A stretch of 64,000 nt of DNA from CAWEWH01 sp963812775. Its GTDB lineage: Bacteria; Pseudomonadota; Alphaproteobacteria; Rhizobiales; Beijerinckiaceae. Below the pieces are notes generated by a model, which saw only the letters and a program-made list of their open reading frames with translations, did no database searches and was not told the DNA's origin. Below, in pieces: positions 1 through 8,665 of the stretch (position 1 is its first letter; each line of letters opens with the position of its first letter). The stretch is from assembly GCA_963812775.1 (NCBI GenBank), contig CAWEWH010000001.1, positions 248,001-312,000 of the forward strand, written 5' to 3'. The position numbers and the translations under genes were made by a program.

Positions 1-450
1 AAGCCGAAGCCCAAGATGGAGGCACGGAAGCAGAATCCGGCCGCCAAGCCAAAGACCGTGCAGCCCATCCGCACCGCCAAGGCCGAAGCGACCGGCCAAG
101 CGGCGGAATCGACCGTCGCCCAGAAGGCCGCCTCGCCGGCGCCGTCCGGCGGCAGCGCCGCGGGCCTCGCCGATTGGCGCGCACAGCTGCGCGCCCATCT
201 CGAGCGGCACAAGCGCTTTCCGGCCGATGCCGATCCGGCGCGCGACCACGGCCTCGCCCGCGTGAGCTTCGTGGTCGACCTGCAAGGCCGCGTCTTGTCG
301 AAGCAACTTGCGGCGAGCTCAGGCAGCGCCGCGCTCGACAGGGAAGCCGTCAGCCTGCTGCAGCGCGCGCAGCCGTTGCCCCCGCCGCCGCGCGAGATGG
401 GCCGAAGCACCGTTGCCGTGACGGTGCCGATCAGCTTCCAGACGCGCTGA
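1..450 (+). CDS. TonB-family protein, C-terminal part (5' end outside window)
   Basis: The frame is open from base 1, so the gene starts upstream. The visible 149 residues begin with a Lys/Pro-rich linker (KPKPKMEARKQ), pass through an Ala-rich spacer and end in a TonB C-terminal domain of about 95 residues (LADWRAQLRAHLERHKRFP, then LSKQLAASSGSAALDREAV). TonB spans the periplasm and passes inner-membrane proton-motive energy from ExbB/ExbD to outer-membrane receptors. The domain is clearly paralogous to the complete TonB at 44283-45260, sharing SSGSAALDRE and a RAQP-P motif. The N-terminal membrane anchor and any exbB/exbD partners would lie to the left of the window. Confidence 0.88.
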   Translation, partial: KPKPKMEARKQNPAAKPKTVQPIRTAKAEATGQAAESTVAQKAASPAPSGGSAAGLADWRAQLRAHLERHKRFPADADPARDHGLARVSFVVDLQGRVLSKQLAASSGSAALDREAVSLLQRAQPLPPPPREMGRSTVAVTVPISFQTR

Positions 451-602
451 TTTCAAGCGCTCGAGCGCTCACCGGTCGGAGTTTGATTTGGATCAACCTG
501 TGCAGGCGATTGGTGCCCAGGATGTGACCGTGAACAATTCCAACTTTTTCGCCCAAGAATGCAAAACGCTGCGCACTTCTTCTTCGGGAACCCCAGACCA
601 AA
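451..602. other. Intergenic region with palindrome and FNR/FixK-type box
   Basis: This stretch between tonB and the small minus-strand gene has no convincing ORF. It holds a perfect 14-base palindrome (AGCGCTCGAGCGCT, 456-469) six bases after the tonB stop, and a perfect TTGAT-N4-ATCAA box at 483-496. No T-tract follows the palindrome, so it is a weak terminator candidate at best. Confidence 0.5.
483..496. promoter_or_regulatory. FNR/FixK-type binding site 1
   Basis: The sequence TTGATTTGGATCAA matches exactly the TTGAT-N4-ATCAA consensus for FNR/FixK/Anr regulators, which respond to low oxygen. No annotated start lies a normal distance downstream on either strand, so the target, possibly a small RNA or short peptide in 500-602, is unknown. 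The match is seen directly; function is inferred. Confidence 0.55.
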
Positions 603-848
603 CTAAAGATGACCGTAGCGTCTGAGGACGCTGATGCAGCCTCGCCCAATTTCTTGATGACGCGCAGCCAGGACTGCCGCACAGCTCCACAAGGCAGCGG
701 CGTTTTGGGGCTGCGATCGGTCGCACAGGCGTAGCGCCGCCGGCTTGCATGCCGCGAGATCCGCCGGGAGATTATTCAGATCGACAGGATCGGCCGCCGC
801 AACCTGGGCGGAGAAAGCCAGCATTGCGATCGTCAATCCTGTTTTCAC
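603..848 (-). CDS. Small secreted cysteine-containing protein
   Basis: This is an 81-residue protein with a clear Sec signal peptide (MKTGLTIAMLAFSAQVAAA) and a short mature part. The mature part has four cysteines (AACKP, RLCDR, WSCAA, RGCIS), suggesting two periplasmic disulphides. I recognise the style as a small conserved hypothetical of Bradyrhizobium relatives but cannot name a function. The minus-strand start at 848 faces the FNR/FixK-type box at 975-988, so oxygen-responsive expression is possible. A short perfect hairpin (617-632) lies in its last codons. Confidence 0.6.
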   Translation of the reverse strand: MKTGLTIAMLAFSAQVAAADPVDLNNLPADLAACKPAALRLCDRSQPQNAAALWSCAAVLAARHQEIGRGCISVLRRYGHL

Positions 849-974
849 GAACTGGACCTTGGGCGCTTGCAGGGGAGTGCGCCACGATACGAGCGACGCA
901 TACCATGATTATGCTCGGAACGAGCGATGGCCGCGGCTCCGCAAGAATGAACGACCCACCCTCGTGCCGAAGCC

Positions 975-988
975 TTGATGCAGATCAA
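975..988. promoter_or_regulatory. FNR/FixK-type binding site 2
   Basis: TTGATGCAGATCAA is a second perfect TTGAT-N4-ATCAA palindrome, extended by one flanking C/G pair. It sits between the divergent small secreted gene (start 848) and the secreted protein starting near 1080, about 90 bases upstream of the latter. That spacing suits an FNR/FixK-activated promoter for the plus-strand gene, and it could also serve the minus-strand gene. Confidence 0.65.
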
Positions 989-1079
989 GTTGTAGCAGTT
1001 CTGGGGACCTGCCGATTTTTTCCTGTGCGGCCCAAGCACGCAGCTTGCGCTCGATGCGTCCCTGGTGCAGCACTCTGCA

Positions 1080-1607
1080 ATGCAACTCATGGGACACAGA
1101 ACCTGCTTTCGATGTTTCGGCGCTGTCACCGCGCTCGCCACCGCGCTCACCATCGCGCTCTCGTCGCCAGCCGAGGCGCAGGGAACTGGAGAGGTTCCCG
1201 TCTTCGCGCGAATGAGCGGTCAATGGACTGGCGAAGGGACCATCCGCACGAGCAACGGCGGCAGCGAACGCATCCGCTGCCGGGCAACCTACACGGTGCA
1301 TGGTGGTGGCAACAGTCTCAAGCAGGAGATGCTGTGCGCCAGCGACAGTTACAAATTCCAACTGTCGAGCGATCTCGTACTGGGCGCCGCGACGATCTCG
1401 GGCCAGTGGGTCGAGACGACGCGCAACCTCTCCGGCGTCGTCATCGGCGAAGTCAACGGCAACCTGATTCAAGCCAGGGTGCAGGGCGTGGCTTTTGCGG
1501 CACGTTTCGCCGTTTCAACGCTCGGAAACCGGCAGGCCATCACGATCGCGCCGCAAGGCACCGATGTGACTGAAGTCGCCATCACCATGTCGCGACGCGC
1601 GCCCTGA
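1080..1607 (+). CDS. Secreted conserved hypothetical protein
   Basis: The product is about 175 residues with an N-terminal signal peptide ending near SSPAEAQ. The mature region is a probable beta-rich fold (FARMSGQWTGEGTIRTSNGG, RCRATYTVHGGGNSLKQEM), consistent with a small periplasmic or outer-membrane-associated barrel. Two cysteines (RIRCRA, EMLCAS) may form a disulphide. The start is uncertain: GTG at 1065, ATG at 1080 and ATG at 1089 are all in frame, and no strong ribosome site decides between them. It lies downstream of the FNR/FixK-type box at 975-988. No function can be assigned. Confidence 0.7.
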   Translation: MQLMGHRTCFRCFGAVTALATALTIALSSPAEAQGTGEVPVFARMSGQWTGEGTIRTSNGGSERIRCRATYTVHGGGNSLKQEMLCASDSYKFQLSSDLVLGAATISGQWVETTRNLSGVVIGEVNGNLIQARVQGVAFAARFAVSTLGNRQAITIAPQGTDVTEVAITMSRRAP

Positions 1608-1615
1608 CGCGCGCC

Positions 1616-1891
1616 TCAGTCGTGCCGCGGCAGGCCGAGCCGATAGACGCCGCGGAACTCGTCCGGATCAGCCGGGCGGCCCTTGCGGTAGATGACGATG
1701 CGGCCCTCTTTGGCGAGCGCGACCGCGGCCCTGCGCAGCGGCTGCATCAGCGGTCCCCAGCCATCGGGATGATCGCCGCCAAGCGCGCGGGCTGCTTCGG
1801 TCGGATCGAGGGTCTTGCCGGGCCCCCGTGCGGCCGCAAGCGCGAGCAGCGTGTCCTCGAAGCGCTTTGAAGAAATCGCCGGCAGCGTCAT
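1616..1891 (-). CDS. DUF3253 family protein
   Basis: A small 91-residue protein that resembles DUF3253, a winged-helix-like family of unknown role (KRFEDTLLALAAARGPGKTL, then LMQPLRRAAVALAKEGRIVI and YRKGRPADPDEFRGVYR). The open frame runs further upstream, but MTLPAISSKR at 1891 is chosen because the family begins there and the extension is low-complexity and overlaps the divergent rhodanese promoter region. It may bind nucleic acid, but this is inference only. Confidence 0.75.
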   Translation of the reverse strand: MTLPAISSKRFEDTLLALAAARGPGKTLDPTEAARALGGDHPDGWGPLMQPLRRAAVALAKEGRIVIYRKGRPADPDEFRGVYRLGLPRHD

Positions 1892-2025
1892 GCGTGTCCC
1901 CTGCCCGCTCGCGATCCCGCCGTCAAGCATCGCAGCTTGCGGTTGACGCGCCTTGGCGCATGCGCGACGCTCGCCGCGAGCGCTCGCATTTTCGGGGTCA
2001 TGCGCTCGCCGCAAGGATGCAGACA

Positions 2026-2457
2026 ATGCCGCAGACCATCACCACGGGCTACAAGGTGCTTCTGGCCGAGGCCGAGAATGAGATCGAGACGATCCAGGCG
2101 AAGGATGCCGTCACGCTCGCCGGCAAGGATGACGTGGTGCTGGTCGATCTGCGCGACCCGCGCGAGCGCGAGCGGGAGGGCAAGATCCCCGGCGCCTTCC
2201 ACTGCACGCGCGGCATGCTCGAATTCTGGATCGATCCGGAGAGCCCGTACCACAAGCCGGTGTTTGCCGAGGACAAGAAGTTCGTGTTCTTCTGCGCCGG
2301 CGGCTGGCGCTCGGCGCTGGCGGGCGCCACCGCGAAGCGCATGGGGCTGAAGCCGGTGGCGCACATTGCCGGCGGCTTTTCCGCCTGGCGGGAGGCCGGC
2401 GGGGCGATCGAGCAGCCGGACCCCAAGGCCGCGCCGGCCGCCAAGAAAAGCGCGTGA
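2026..2457 (+). CDS. Rhodanese-like sulfurtransferase
   Basis: A single-domain rhodanese of 143 residues. The fold shows DDVVLVDLRDPRERE near residues 35-49 and the active-site loop CAGGWRS with the catalytic Cys at about residue 90, which carries a persulfide in this family. A C-terminal tail rich in Ala, Pro and Lys (KAAPAAKKSA) follows the domain. Start at 2026 is preferred because AAGG lies nine bases upstream; ATG at 2017 is an in-frame alternative. It is likely cytoplasmic. The sulfur donor and acceptor are unknown. Confidence 0.87.
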   Translation: MPQTITTGYKVLLAEAENEIETIQAKDAVTLAGKDDVVLVDLRDPREREREGKIPGAFHCTRGMLEFWIDPESPYHKPVFAEDKKFVFFCAGGWRSALAGATAKRMGLKPVAHIAGGFSAWREAGGAIEQPDPKAAPAAKKSA

Positions 2458-2487
2458 CGCGCCGGCGCGCTTGAGAGCGCCAAACCC

Positions 2488-3709
2488 ATGAGCCTCGCTC
2501 TCGGCGGCGGACGCCGCGCCGCCTTTGCGTTCATCTTCATCACGGTCGCGCTCGACATGCTGGCGCTCGGCATCGCCGCGCCCGTCCTGCCGAAACTCCT
2601 CATCCAGCTCGAGGGCGGCGACGCGGCTCGCGCCGCCGGCATCTTCGGCCTGTTCGGTCTCGCCTGGTGGGCGATGCAGTTCCTGTTCTCGCCGCTGACC
2701 GGCGTGCTGTCGGACCGCTTCGGCCGCCGCCCCATCGTGCTCCTGTCCAATTCGGCCTCGGCCTCGACTACAGCTCATGGCACTGGCGCCCTCCGCGGCT
2801 TGGCTGTTCGTGGGGCGGCTGGCGTCCGGCATCACAGCGGCAAGCTTCTCGGTCGCCGGCGCCTATGTGGCCGACATCACGCCGCCGGAGCGGCGCGCCG
2901 CGTTGTTCGGCATGCTGGGCGCCGCCTTCGGGCTGGGCTTCATCATCGGGCCGGCGCTCGGCGGCGTGCTGGGCGCCATCGACCTGCGCCTGCCCTTCTG
3001 GGTAGCGGCGGGCTTGAGCCTCGCCAATTTCCTCTACGGTCTCGTCATCCTGCCGGAATCGCTGCCGCCGGAGAGCCGCGCGCCGTTCTCATGGGCCAAG
3101 GCCAATCCGGTCGGCGCGTTGAAGATGCTGCGCGGCCATCCGGAACTGTTCGGGCTCGCGGTCGCCACGTTCCTCTACTTCATCGCCCACGAGTCGCTGC
3201 CGGGCATCTTCGTCCTCTATGCCGACTACCGCTATGGCTGGGATGAGCGCACCGTCGGGCTCGTTCTGGCCGGCGTCGGCATCGGCGCCACCATCGTCTC
3301 GGCGCTCGTCGTCGGGCCCGTCGTGGCGCGGCTGCGCGAGCGCAACACGCTCATCCTCGGCGCGAGCCTCGGCGCCGTGGGTTTCGCCATCTACGGTCTC
3401 GCGCCCACCGGCGTGCTGTTCCTGGCCGGCCTGCCGTTCGTCGCGCTGTGGGGCCTGGTAGGACCCTCGATGCAGGCGCTGATGAGTGCTCGCGTCGGCC
3501 CCTCCGCGCAAGGCGAGCTGCAAGGCGCGCTCGGCGCCATGCGCGGCATCGGCGGCATGCTCGGGCAGCTCCTGTTCACCAACGTGTTGGCCCTTGCCAT
3601 CGCGGCCGGCGGCACGCCGGCCTGGTCGGGGCTCGGCTATCTCACGGCCGCGGCGCTCACGCTCGTCAGCCTGGCCATCGCGATGCGCGCGACGCGCTCC
3701 GCGCAATGA
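2488..3709 (+). pseudogene. TCR/Tet-family MFS drug transporter, frame broken twice
   Basis: The first frame encodes the N-terminal helices and the MFS loop motif (LTGVLSDRFGRRPIVLLSN). The second, from about 2777, encodes the rest (WLFVGRLASGITAAS, AYVADITPPERRAALFGMLG) to 3709. Between them a third frame carries FGLGLDYS, exactly the residues expected in Tet-type efflux pumps. Restoring the protein needs one added base near 2750 and another near 2775. Both are single-base losses within about 25 bases, so consensus error is as likely as real inactivation. Intact, it would be a roughly 407-residue inner-membrane proton-driven exporter. Confidence 0.85.
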
Positions 3710-3731
3710 CCCGGCCCAACGCAGACAGGCT

Positions 3732-4025
3732 TCAGATCGTCGACCTCACCTCGAAGCCCTCCTCTGCCAGCGGCTCGACCTCACCCGCGACGGGATCGAT
3801 GGCGGTGACCTGTGACCCTGGCGGGCCGCGCCAGCAGGCAATGAGCATGGCCTCGACATCCTCTTGCGGGCCGGAGAAGACCGCCTCGACGGTGCCGTCG
3901 CGGCGGTTGCGCACATAGCCGTTGAGCCGCGCCGCGCGCGCCTCGTCCGCCACCCAGGCGCGGAAGCCGATGCCTTGCACTTCCCCGCGGATGACCACAT
4001 GCACGAGAAAGGCGGCGTCGCTCAT
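3732..4025 (-). CDS. acyP: Acylphosphatase
   Basis: A 97-residue cytosolic enzyme hydrolysing carboxyl-phosphate bonds in acyl phosphates. The family signature is present: VIRGEVQGIGFRAW, containing the phosphate loop and catalytic Arg, and GYVRNRRDGTVEAVFSG, containing the catalytic Asn. Length equals the usual 90-100 residues. The start at 4025 overlaps the stop of the upstream cyclotransferase-like gene by four bases (ATGA), so the two are translationally coupled. Confidence 0.93.
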   Translation of the reverse strand: MSDAAFLVHVVIRGEVQGIGFRAWVADEARAARLNGYVRNRRDGTVEAVFSGPQEDVEAMLIACWRGPPGSQVTAIDPVAGEVEPLAEEGFEVRSTI

Positions 4026-4489
4026 CTTGCGCGCCCTGCTGTCTGTGCCTGGCGGGCGAGTCGGCTCGGCAGCGGCAGCCACGTGACGAGCTCCTGCACG
4101 TAGGCGGGCGGCAGGCCCCAATCGTCGGCGGCGCGCACGACGGCCTCCTGATAGAGCGGCCGCGGCCGGCCCTCGAGGAGGCGCGCCGCCACATAGGTGA
4201 TGGCCTTCAAGGTCCGTTCGCCGAAGCCGACGCGGATCGTCGCGCGGGCATAGAGCCCCTCGGCCACCGCCTCGTAGAGATCGAGCGCGGTCACGTCGCG
4301 CGCCTTGAGCCGCCACAGCACGCCGTGCACCACCCGCCCGCCATGCGCCACGATGGTGGCGTAGCCGTCCTGGTTGACGCGATAGGCATGGCCGTCGAGC
4401 CGCGCCGGCCCGAGCGCGGTAGCGGCCGGGCAGCGCCGCGCCATGGCGGCGCGGTCCATGTTCGAGCCGTAGGCGAAATAGAGCGTCAT
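4022..4489 (-). CDS. Gamma-glutamylcyclotransferase-fold protein
   Basis: A 155-residue protein beginning with the diagnostic FAYGSNMD loop, which binds the gamma-glutamyl group, followed by a probable catalytic Glu in LDLYEAVAEGLYAR. The family converts gamma-glutamyl amino acids or peptides to 5-oxoproline, but many bacterial AIG2/GGCT proteins have no proven substrate. It is the first gene of a two-gene operon with acyP (ATGA overlap). Cytosolic; no signal peptide. Confidence 0.85.
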   Translation of the reverse strand: MTLYFAYGSNMDRAAMARRCPAATALGPARLDGHAYRVNQDGYATIVAHGGRVVHGVLWRLKARDVTALDLYEAVAEGLYARATIRVGFGERTLKAITYVAARLLEGRPRPLYQEAVVRAADDWGLPPAYVQELVTWLPLPSRLARQAQTAGRAR

Positions 4490-4685
4490 GCGGGCGCTCG
4501 CGGTCCGGCCAGCGCGGCCTGCCTGCCCGGCAGATTACAGGAATTGCGCATCCGCTGCATTCCTCGAAACGGTGGCACGCGACGCTCTTCGTGAAGGACC
4601 GCGATCACAACATCGTTGCAGGCCCTTGCTTTGTGTGCGGCGAGTGTTTGACTGCGCGCGCTGGGGCCAAGTGGAGGAAGAGAAC

Positions 4686-5669
4686 ATGCGGAACAGGTTG
4701 GACGTGACGCGGCGCGGCTTCATTGGCGGCATGGCAGCGGGCGGCGTCGCCGCCTATGGCGGTCTGATTGGACGCGCCGACGCGAAGGCGCCGATGCTGA
4801 GCACGCAAGCGCCGTATTTCTATCGTCTGAAGGTGGGCGGCTTCGAGGCGACGATCGTGTCGGACGGCACGTTGCCGCTCGGCGATCCCGTGCCCAACTT
4901 CAAAGGGCTGAGCAAGGAAGAGATGGAGCGGCAGCTCTCCAGCAATTTCCTGCCGCTCAACAACGCGATCCTCGAGCAGAATGCGCTCATCGTCAACACG
5001 GGTGACAAGCTCGTCCTCTTCGACACCGGCATGGGCCACCTCACCGCATTCGGTCCGACCACCGGCAAGCTGTTGAAGAGCATGAGTCAAGCCGGCATCG
5101 ACCCGAAGGACATCGACGCGGTGGTGATGAGCCACGCGCATATCGATCACCTCAGCGGCAACATGACGGCCGACGGCAAGCGCAACTTCCCCAACGCGCA
5201 ATACTACATCAGCCAAGCCGACTATGATTACTGGACGGACGAGAAGAAGGTCGGCGAGCCTCTCAAGGCTTTCTGGGAGACGGCCCACAAGAACCTCGTT
5301 CCTAACCGTGACCGGATGGTGTTCATCAAGGACGGCGAGGAGTTCCTGCCCGGCATCCAGGCGATCGCCGCGGTCGGCCACACCGTAGGACATACCATCT
5401 TCATGATCAGCTCGGGCGGCAAGCAGCTCTGCTATATCGGCGACCTGACCCACCATCCCGTTCTCCTCATGGAGAAGCCGCTGACGGAGTTCGCCTACGA
5501 CACCGATCCCAAGCAGTCGGCGCAGACGCGGGTCAAGCTGCTCACCATGCTGGCGGGCAACAAGATCCCGATCCTCGCCTACCATTTCGCATGGCCGGGG
5601 ATCGGCAATGTCGCCAAGCAAGGTGATGGCTTCCGCTTCTATCCGGAAGCCATGAAGATGGAGCTGTGA
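4686..5669 (+). CDS. Tat-exported metallo-beta-lactamase-fold hydrolase
   Basis: A 327-residue protein. The N-terminus has a twin-arginine signal (TRRGFIGGMAAGGVAA), so the folded enzyme is probably exported to the periplasm. The MBL zinc motif SHAHIDHLSG places H150, H152, D154 and H155, followed by a downstream His (TVGHTIF) and Asp (YIGDLTHH). Overall it resembles lactonase-like MBL hydrolases rather than class B beta-lactamases. The start at 4686 is set by a strong GGAGGAAG ribosome site; the open frame upstream of it is ignored. Substrate unknown. Confidence 0.88.
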   Translation: MRNRLDVTRRGFIGGMAAGGVAAYGGLIGRADAKAPMLSTQAPYFYRLKVGGFEATIVSDGTLPLGDPVPNFKGLSKEEMERQLSSNFLPLNNAILEQNALIVNTGDKLVLFDTGMGHLTAFGPTTGKLLKSMSQAGIDPKDIDAVVMSHAHIDHLSGNMTADGKRNFPNAQYYISQADYDYWTDEKKVGEPLKAFWETAHKNLVPNRDRMVFIKDGEEFLPGIQAIAAVGHTVGHTIFMISSGGKQLCYIGDLTHHPVLLMEKPLTEFAYDTDPKQSAQTRVKLLTMLAGNKIPILAYHFAWPGIGNVAKQGDGFRFYPEAMKMEL

Positions 5670-5700
5670 CGCGAAGCGACGGACGCTGAGCGCGATCTGG

Positions 5701-5736
5701 CGACGCCGCCTTCTCGTCAAGAAGAAGGGGGCGTCG
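5701..5736. terminator. Hairpin between convergent genes
   Basis: A 14-base-pair stem with a single G-G mismatch (CGACGCC pairing with GGCGTCG, then CCTTCT with AGAAGG) and an eight-base loop sits between the convergent MBL and carboxylase genes. Neither side has a clear T-tract, so it may act as a Rho-assisted or weak bidirectional terminator or as a 3'-end stabiliser. Confidence 0.5.
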
Positions 5737-5743
5737 CCCCGCT

Positions 5744-7762
5744 CTAGGCGAATTCCAGGATCACCGCATCGACCGCCAGGCTGTCGCCCGCCTTGGCGTG
5801 GATTTTCGCCACCGTGCCGTCGCGCTCGGCGCGCAGCACGTTTTCCATCTTCATGGCCTCGACGATGGCCAACGGCTCGCCGATCTTCACCTCCTGGCCG
5901 AGCGCCACGATGATGGATTTGACCAGCCCCGGCATCGGGCACAAGAGCTGCTTGCCGCTGTCGGCCGCCACCTTGGCGGGCATCAGGGCCGCAAGCTCCG
6001 CCTCCCGGCGCGTATAGACGCGCGCCGCCGCGAAGGCGCCGGCATGCGCCAGGAGAACGCCGTTGAGGATCGGCCGCACCTGCACGGCGAGATCCTCGCC
6101 GTCGAGGCTGCCGTGCCAGACCGGCTCGCCGGGCCGCCACTGCGACGCGACCGCGATGGCGCGCCCCTTGCCGCGCGCGGCTGGAAGACGCGCCACGATC
6201 TCGGTCCCCTCGCCGCTCTCCAGCGTGAGCTCGTGGGGCGCCGCATCGAGCATGACGACACGCTGGCGCTCGAAGCGCACGGGACGGCCGTTGGCCAACT
6301 GGCCGCTGATGCCGCGCTTGCGCTCATTGAGCTGGTGATCAATGGCGGCCGCCACCACCGCCATGCGCACCGCCACCTCCCCTTGCGGCGCCGGATTGTG
6401 GAAGCCGTCGGGAAACTCCTCGGCGATGAAGCCGGTCGAAAGCTTGCCGTCGCGCCAGCGCTTGTGCTGCATCACGGTCGACAGGAACGGGATGTTGTGG
6501 CGAATGCCGTCGATGGCAAAAGCGTCGAGCGCCTTGGCCTGCGCCTCAATGGCTTTGGCGCGCGTCGGCGCGTGCGTGACGAGCTTGGCGATCATCGGAT
6601 CGTAGAAGATCGAGATCTCCCCGCCCTCGGTGACGCCGGTATCGTTGCGCACCGTGACACCTTTGTTGCGGCCTTCGGCCGGCGGCCGGTAGGTGACGAG
6701 ACGGCCGATGGACGGCAGGAAGTTGCGGCTCGGGTCCTCGGCATAGATGCGGCTTTCCACCGCCCAGCCGTCGAGCTTCACGTCGGATTGCTTGAGCCTG
6801 AGCTTCTCGCCGGCCGCCACGCGGATCATCTCCTCGACGAGATCGATGCCGGTGACCAGTTCGGTGACTGGGTGCTCGACCTGCAGCCGCGTGTTCATCT
6901 CGAGGAAGTAGAAGGAGCGGTCCTGGCCGGCCACGAACTCCACCGTGCCGGCGCTGTCGTAGCCGACCGCCTTGGCAAGCGCCACCGCCTGCTCGCCCAT
7001 CTTCTTGCGCGTCGCGGCATCGAGCAGCGGCGACGGCGCCTCCTCGATGACCTTCTGGTTGCGTCGCTGGATGGAGCATTCGCGCTCGCCGAGATGGATG
7101 ACGTTGCCGTGCTTGTCGCCGAGCACCTGGATCTCGACGTGCCGTGGATCGGTGATGAATTTCTCGACGAAGACGCGGTCATCGCCGAACGACGACTTGG
7201 CCTCCGACTTGGCACGCTCGAAGCCTTCCTTCACCTCCGCGGCGTTGTGGGCGATGCGCATGCCCTTGCCGCCACCGCCGGCCGAGGCCTTGATCATGAC
7301 GGGAAAGCCGATCTCGGCGGCGATCTTGGTGGCCTGTTGGGGATTGTCGATGACGCCGAGATGCCCCGGCACCGTCGATACCCTGGCGGCGTTGGCGAAC
7401 TTCTTGGACTCGATCTTGTCGCCCATGGCCTCGATGGCCTTCGGGTTCGGGCCGATGAAGACGATGCCGGCCTTCTTGAGGGCTTGCGGAAAGGCGGCGC
7501 GTTCCGACAGGAAGCCGTAGCCAGGATGCACGGCCTCGGCGCCGGACTTGCGGCATGCCTCGACGATGCGCTCGATCACCAGGTAGGATTCGGCGGCCGC
7601 CGGGGGGCCGATATGCACCGCCTCGTCGGCCATCTCCACGTGCAGCGCATCGCGGTCGGCGTCGGAGAACACGGCCACGGTCCCGATGCCCATCCTGCGC
7701 GCCGTCTTGATGACGCGACAGGCGATCTCGCCGCGGTTGGCGATGAGGATTTTCTTGAACAT
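5744..7762 (-). CDS. pccA: Acetyl/propionyl-CoA carboxylase, biotin-carrying alpha subunit
   Basis: This 672-residue protein joins a biotin carboxylase domain (MFKKILIANRGEIACRVI start; ATP-grasp glycine loop KASAGGGGKGMRIA; FLEMNTRLQVEHPVTE) with a C-terminal biotinyl domain. The biotinylation motif EAMKMEN places the modified lysine at about residue 638. It carboxylates biotin with bicarbonate and ATP for a transcarboxylase partner, probably the beta subunit at 20039-21574. Together they would make methylmalonyl-CoA from propionyl-CoA or act on a related acyl-CoA. The start at 7762 matches the family; seven upstream in-frame residues are unlikely. Confidence 0.93.
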   Translation of the reverse strand: MFKKILIANRGEIACRVIKTARRMGIGTVAVFSDADRDALHVEMADEAVHIGPPAAAESYLVIERIVEACRKSGAEAVHPGYGFLSERAAFPQALKKAGIVFIGPNPKAIEAMGDKIESKKFANAARVSTVPGHLGVIDNPQQATKIAAEIGFPVMIKASAGGGGKGMRIAHNAAEVKEGFERAKSEAKSSFGDDRVFVEKFITDPRHVEIQVLGDKHGNVIHLGERECSIQRRNQKVIEEAPSPLLDAATRKKMGEQAVALAKAVGYDSAGTVEFVAGQDRSFYFLEMNTRLQVEHPVTELVTGIDLVEEMIRVAAGEKLRLKQSDVKLDGWAVESRIYAEDPSRNFLPSIGRLVTYRPPAEGRNKGVTVRNDTGVTEGGEISIFYDPMIAKLVTHAPTRAKAIEAQAKALDAFAIDGIRHNIPFLSTVMQHKRWRDGKLSTGFIAEEFPDGFHNPAPQGEVAVRMAVVAAAIDHQLNERKRGISGQLANGRPVRFERQRVVMLDAAPHELTLESGEGTEIVARLPAARGKGRAIAVASQWRPGEPVWHGSLDGEDLAVQVRPILNGVLLAHAGAFAAARVYTRREAELAALMPAKVAADSGKQLLCPMPGLVKSIIVALGQEVKIGEPLAIVEAMKMENVLRAERDGTVAKIHAKAGDSLAVDAVILEFA

Positions 7763-7926
7763 ACCCCGCCCGGTTACGACCAAACCAGGGAATCAGGGGT
7801 CAGGGGTCAGAAGTCAAGGGTTCAGGGGCAGTTGCCGGCCGTCAGCGATCCGAGAGGCGAACCGGTCTGACGCCGACCTCCGATTGCCGATCGCCGACGA
7901 TTTGATTGCTGGTTGCTGGTTGCTGG
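7763..7926. repeat. Intergenic spacer of short direct repeats
   Basis: The spacer upstream of the carboxylase gene contains runs of a degenerate GGGGTCA-type unit (about 7791-7828) and three head-to-tail copies of TTGCTGG at 7906-7926, the last abutting the stop codon of the next gene. No ORF or RNA is visible. The pattern looks like slippage-prone simple-sequence DNA. Confidence 0.5.
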
Positions 7927-8382
7927 TCAGGCCGCGCTGACCGGGCGCAGGGACTGCCAATCGAGCTCGGACACGACGCGCACCGGCTTGTTGCGGGCGC
8001 CGTGCATGACGAAGGCCATGAGCGACTCGTCGACCTGCTGCGCCTCGCGCACGATCTCGAAAGCCGCCTTGACACCGTTCGAGGTCGGACCGGCGCCGGC
8101 CCCGAGGGCGTTCACCAGCCACGTCGCCATTTCACGATCGATCTTGCCGGTCGGCCGCGAGGCCCACACGGCGAAGTCGACGAGCAGGCGCACGAAGGCG
8201 TCGTCCCACATGCCGCACTTGCGCAGCACCGCCCGGTCGAGGGAGATCAGCACCTCGGCCTCCTCGCGCGACGTGAGGTCGTCGGGCAGGATTTCGCGAT
8301 GCAGAAGGGCAACCTCGGCCTCGCCGATGATGCCGCTGTCGAGCGCGCGATCGATGAATTCGCGTAGAGAGTTCTTGATCAT
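7927..8382 (-). CDS. Conserved hypothetical protein
   Basis: A 151-residue cytosolic protein with no signal peptide or membrane segment. It appears mostly helical (MIKNSLREFIDRALDSGIIG, LTSREEAEVLISLDRAVL, FVRLLVDFAVWASRP). The composition is that of a genuine gene, and I associate it with uncharacterised Hyphomicrobiales proteins, but I recognise no catalytic motif. It stands alone between a repeat-rich spacer and a 283-base region before the M19 peptidase gene. Function unknown. Confidence 0.7.
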   Translation of the reverse strand: MIKNSLREFIDRALDSGIIGEAEVALLHREILPDDLTSREEAEVLISLDRAVLRKCGMWDDAFVRLLVDFAVWASRPTGKIDREMATWLVNALGAGAGPTSNGVKAAFEIVREAQQVDESLMAFVMHGARNKPVRVVSELDWQSLRPVSAA

Positions 8383-8665
8383 CTGTTGACGCTTTCCCCG
8401 CTGTTGCCCAGCCGGTGTTCCTGACTTGCGGCAACCTTGCAGCAGGGCCTCTGGAGGGGGGGTTAACGGTCAAATCTCAACGCGAATTCAGGTTAAGTCT
8501 TGCTCAGCGCGCTTGGTTCACGCTTTCTTGCCCGGTTCGGCGAGGCGGGCGCGCAGCCGCAATGCGGCCAAAGCCTTGCCAAGCCGCGGCCCGCGGCGGA
8601 AAGTCAGCGCCGCACTTGGCGTTTTTCTGGCACGTTTTCTTGGCGCCGTTCATTCGGCGCAGTTC

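Noticed and set aside
5798..7870. A 690-codon open frame on the plus strand opposite the carboxylase alpha subunit
   Set aside because: High-GC coding DNA produces long antisense frames; composition is Arg/Gly/His-rich, no domains fit, and the minus strand encodes a clear biotin carboxylase.
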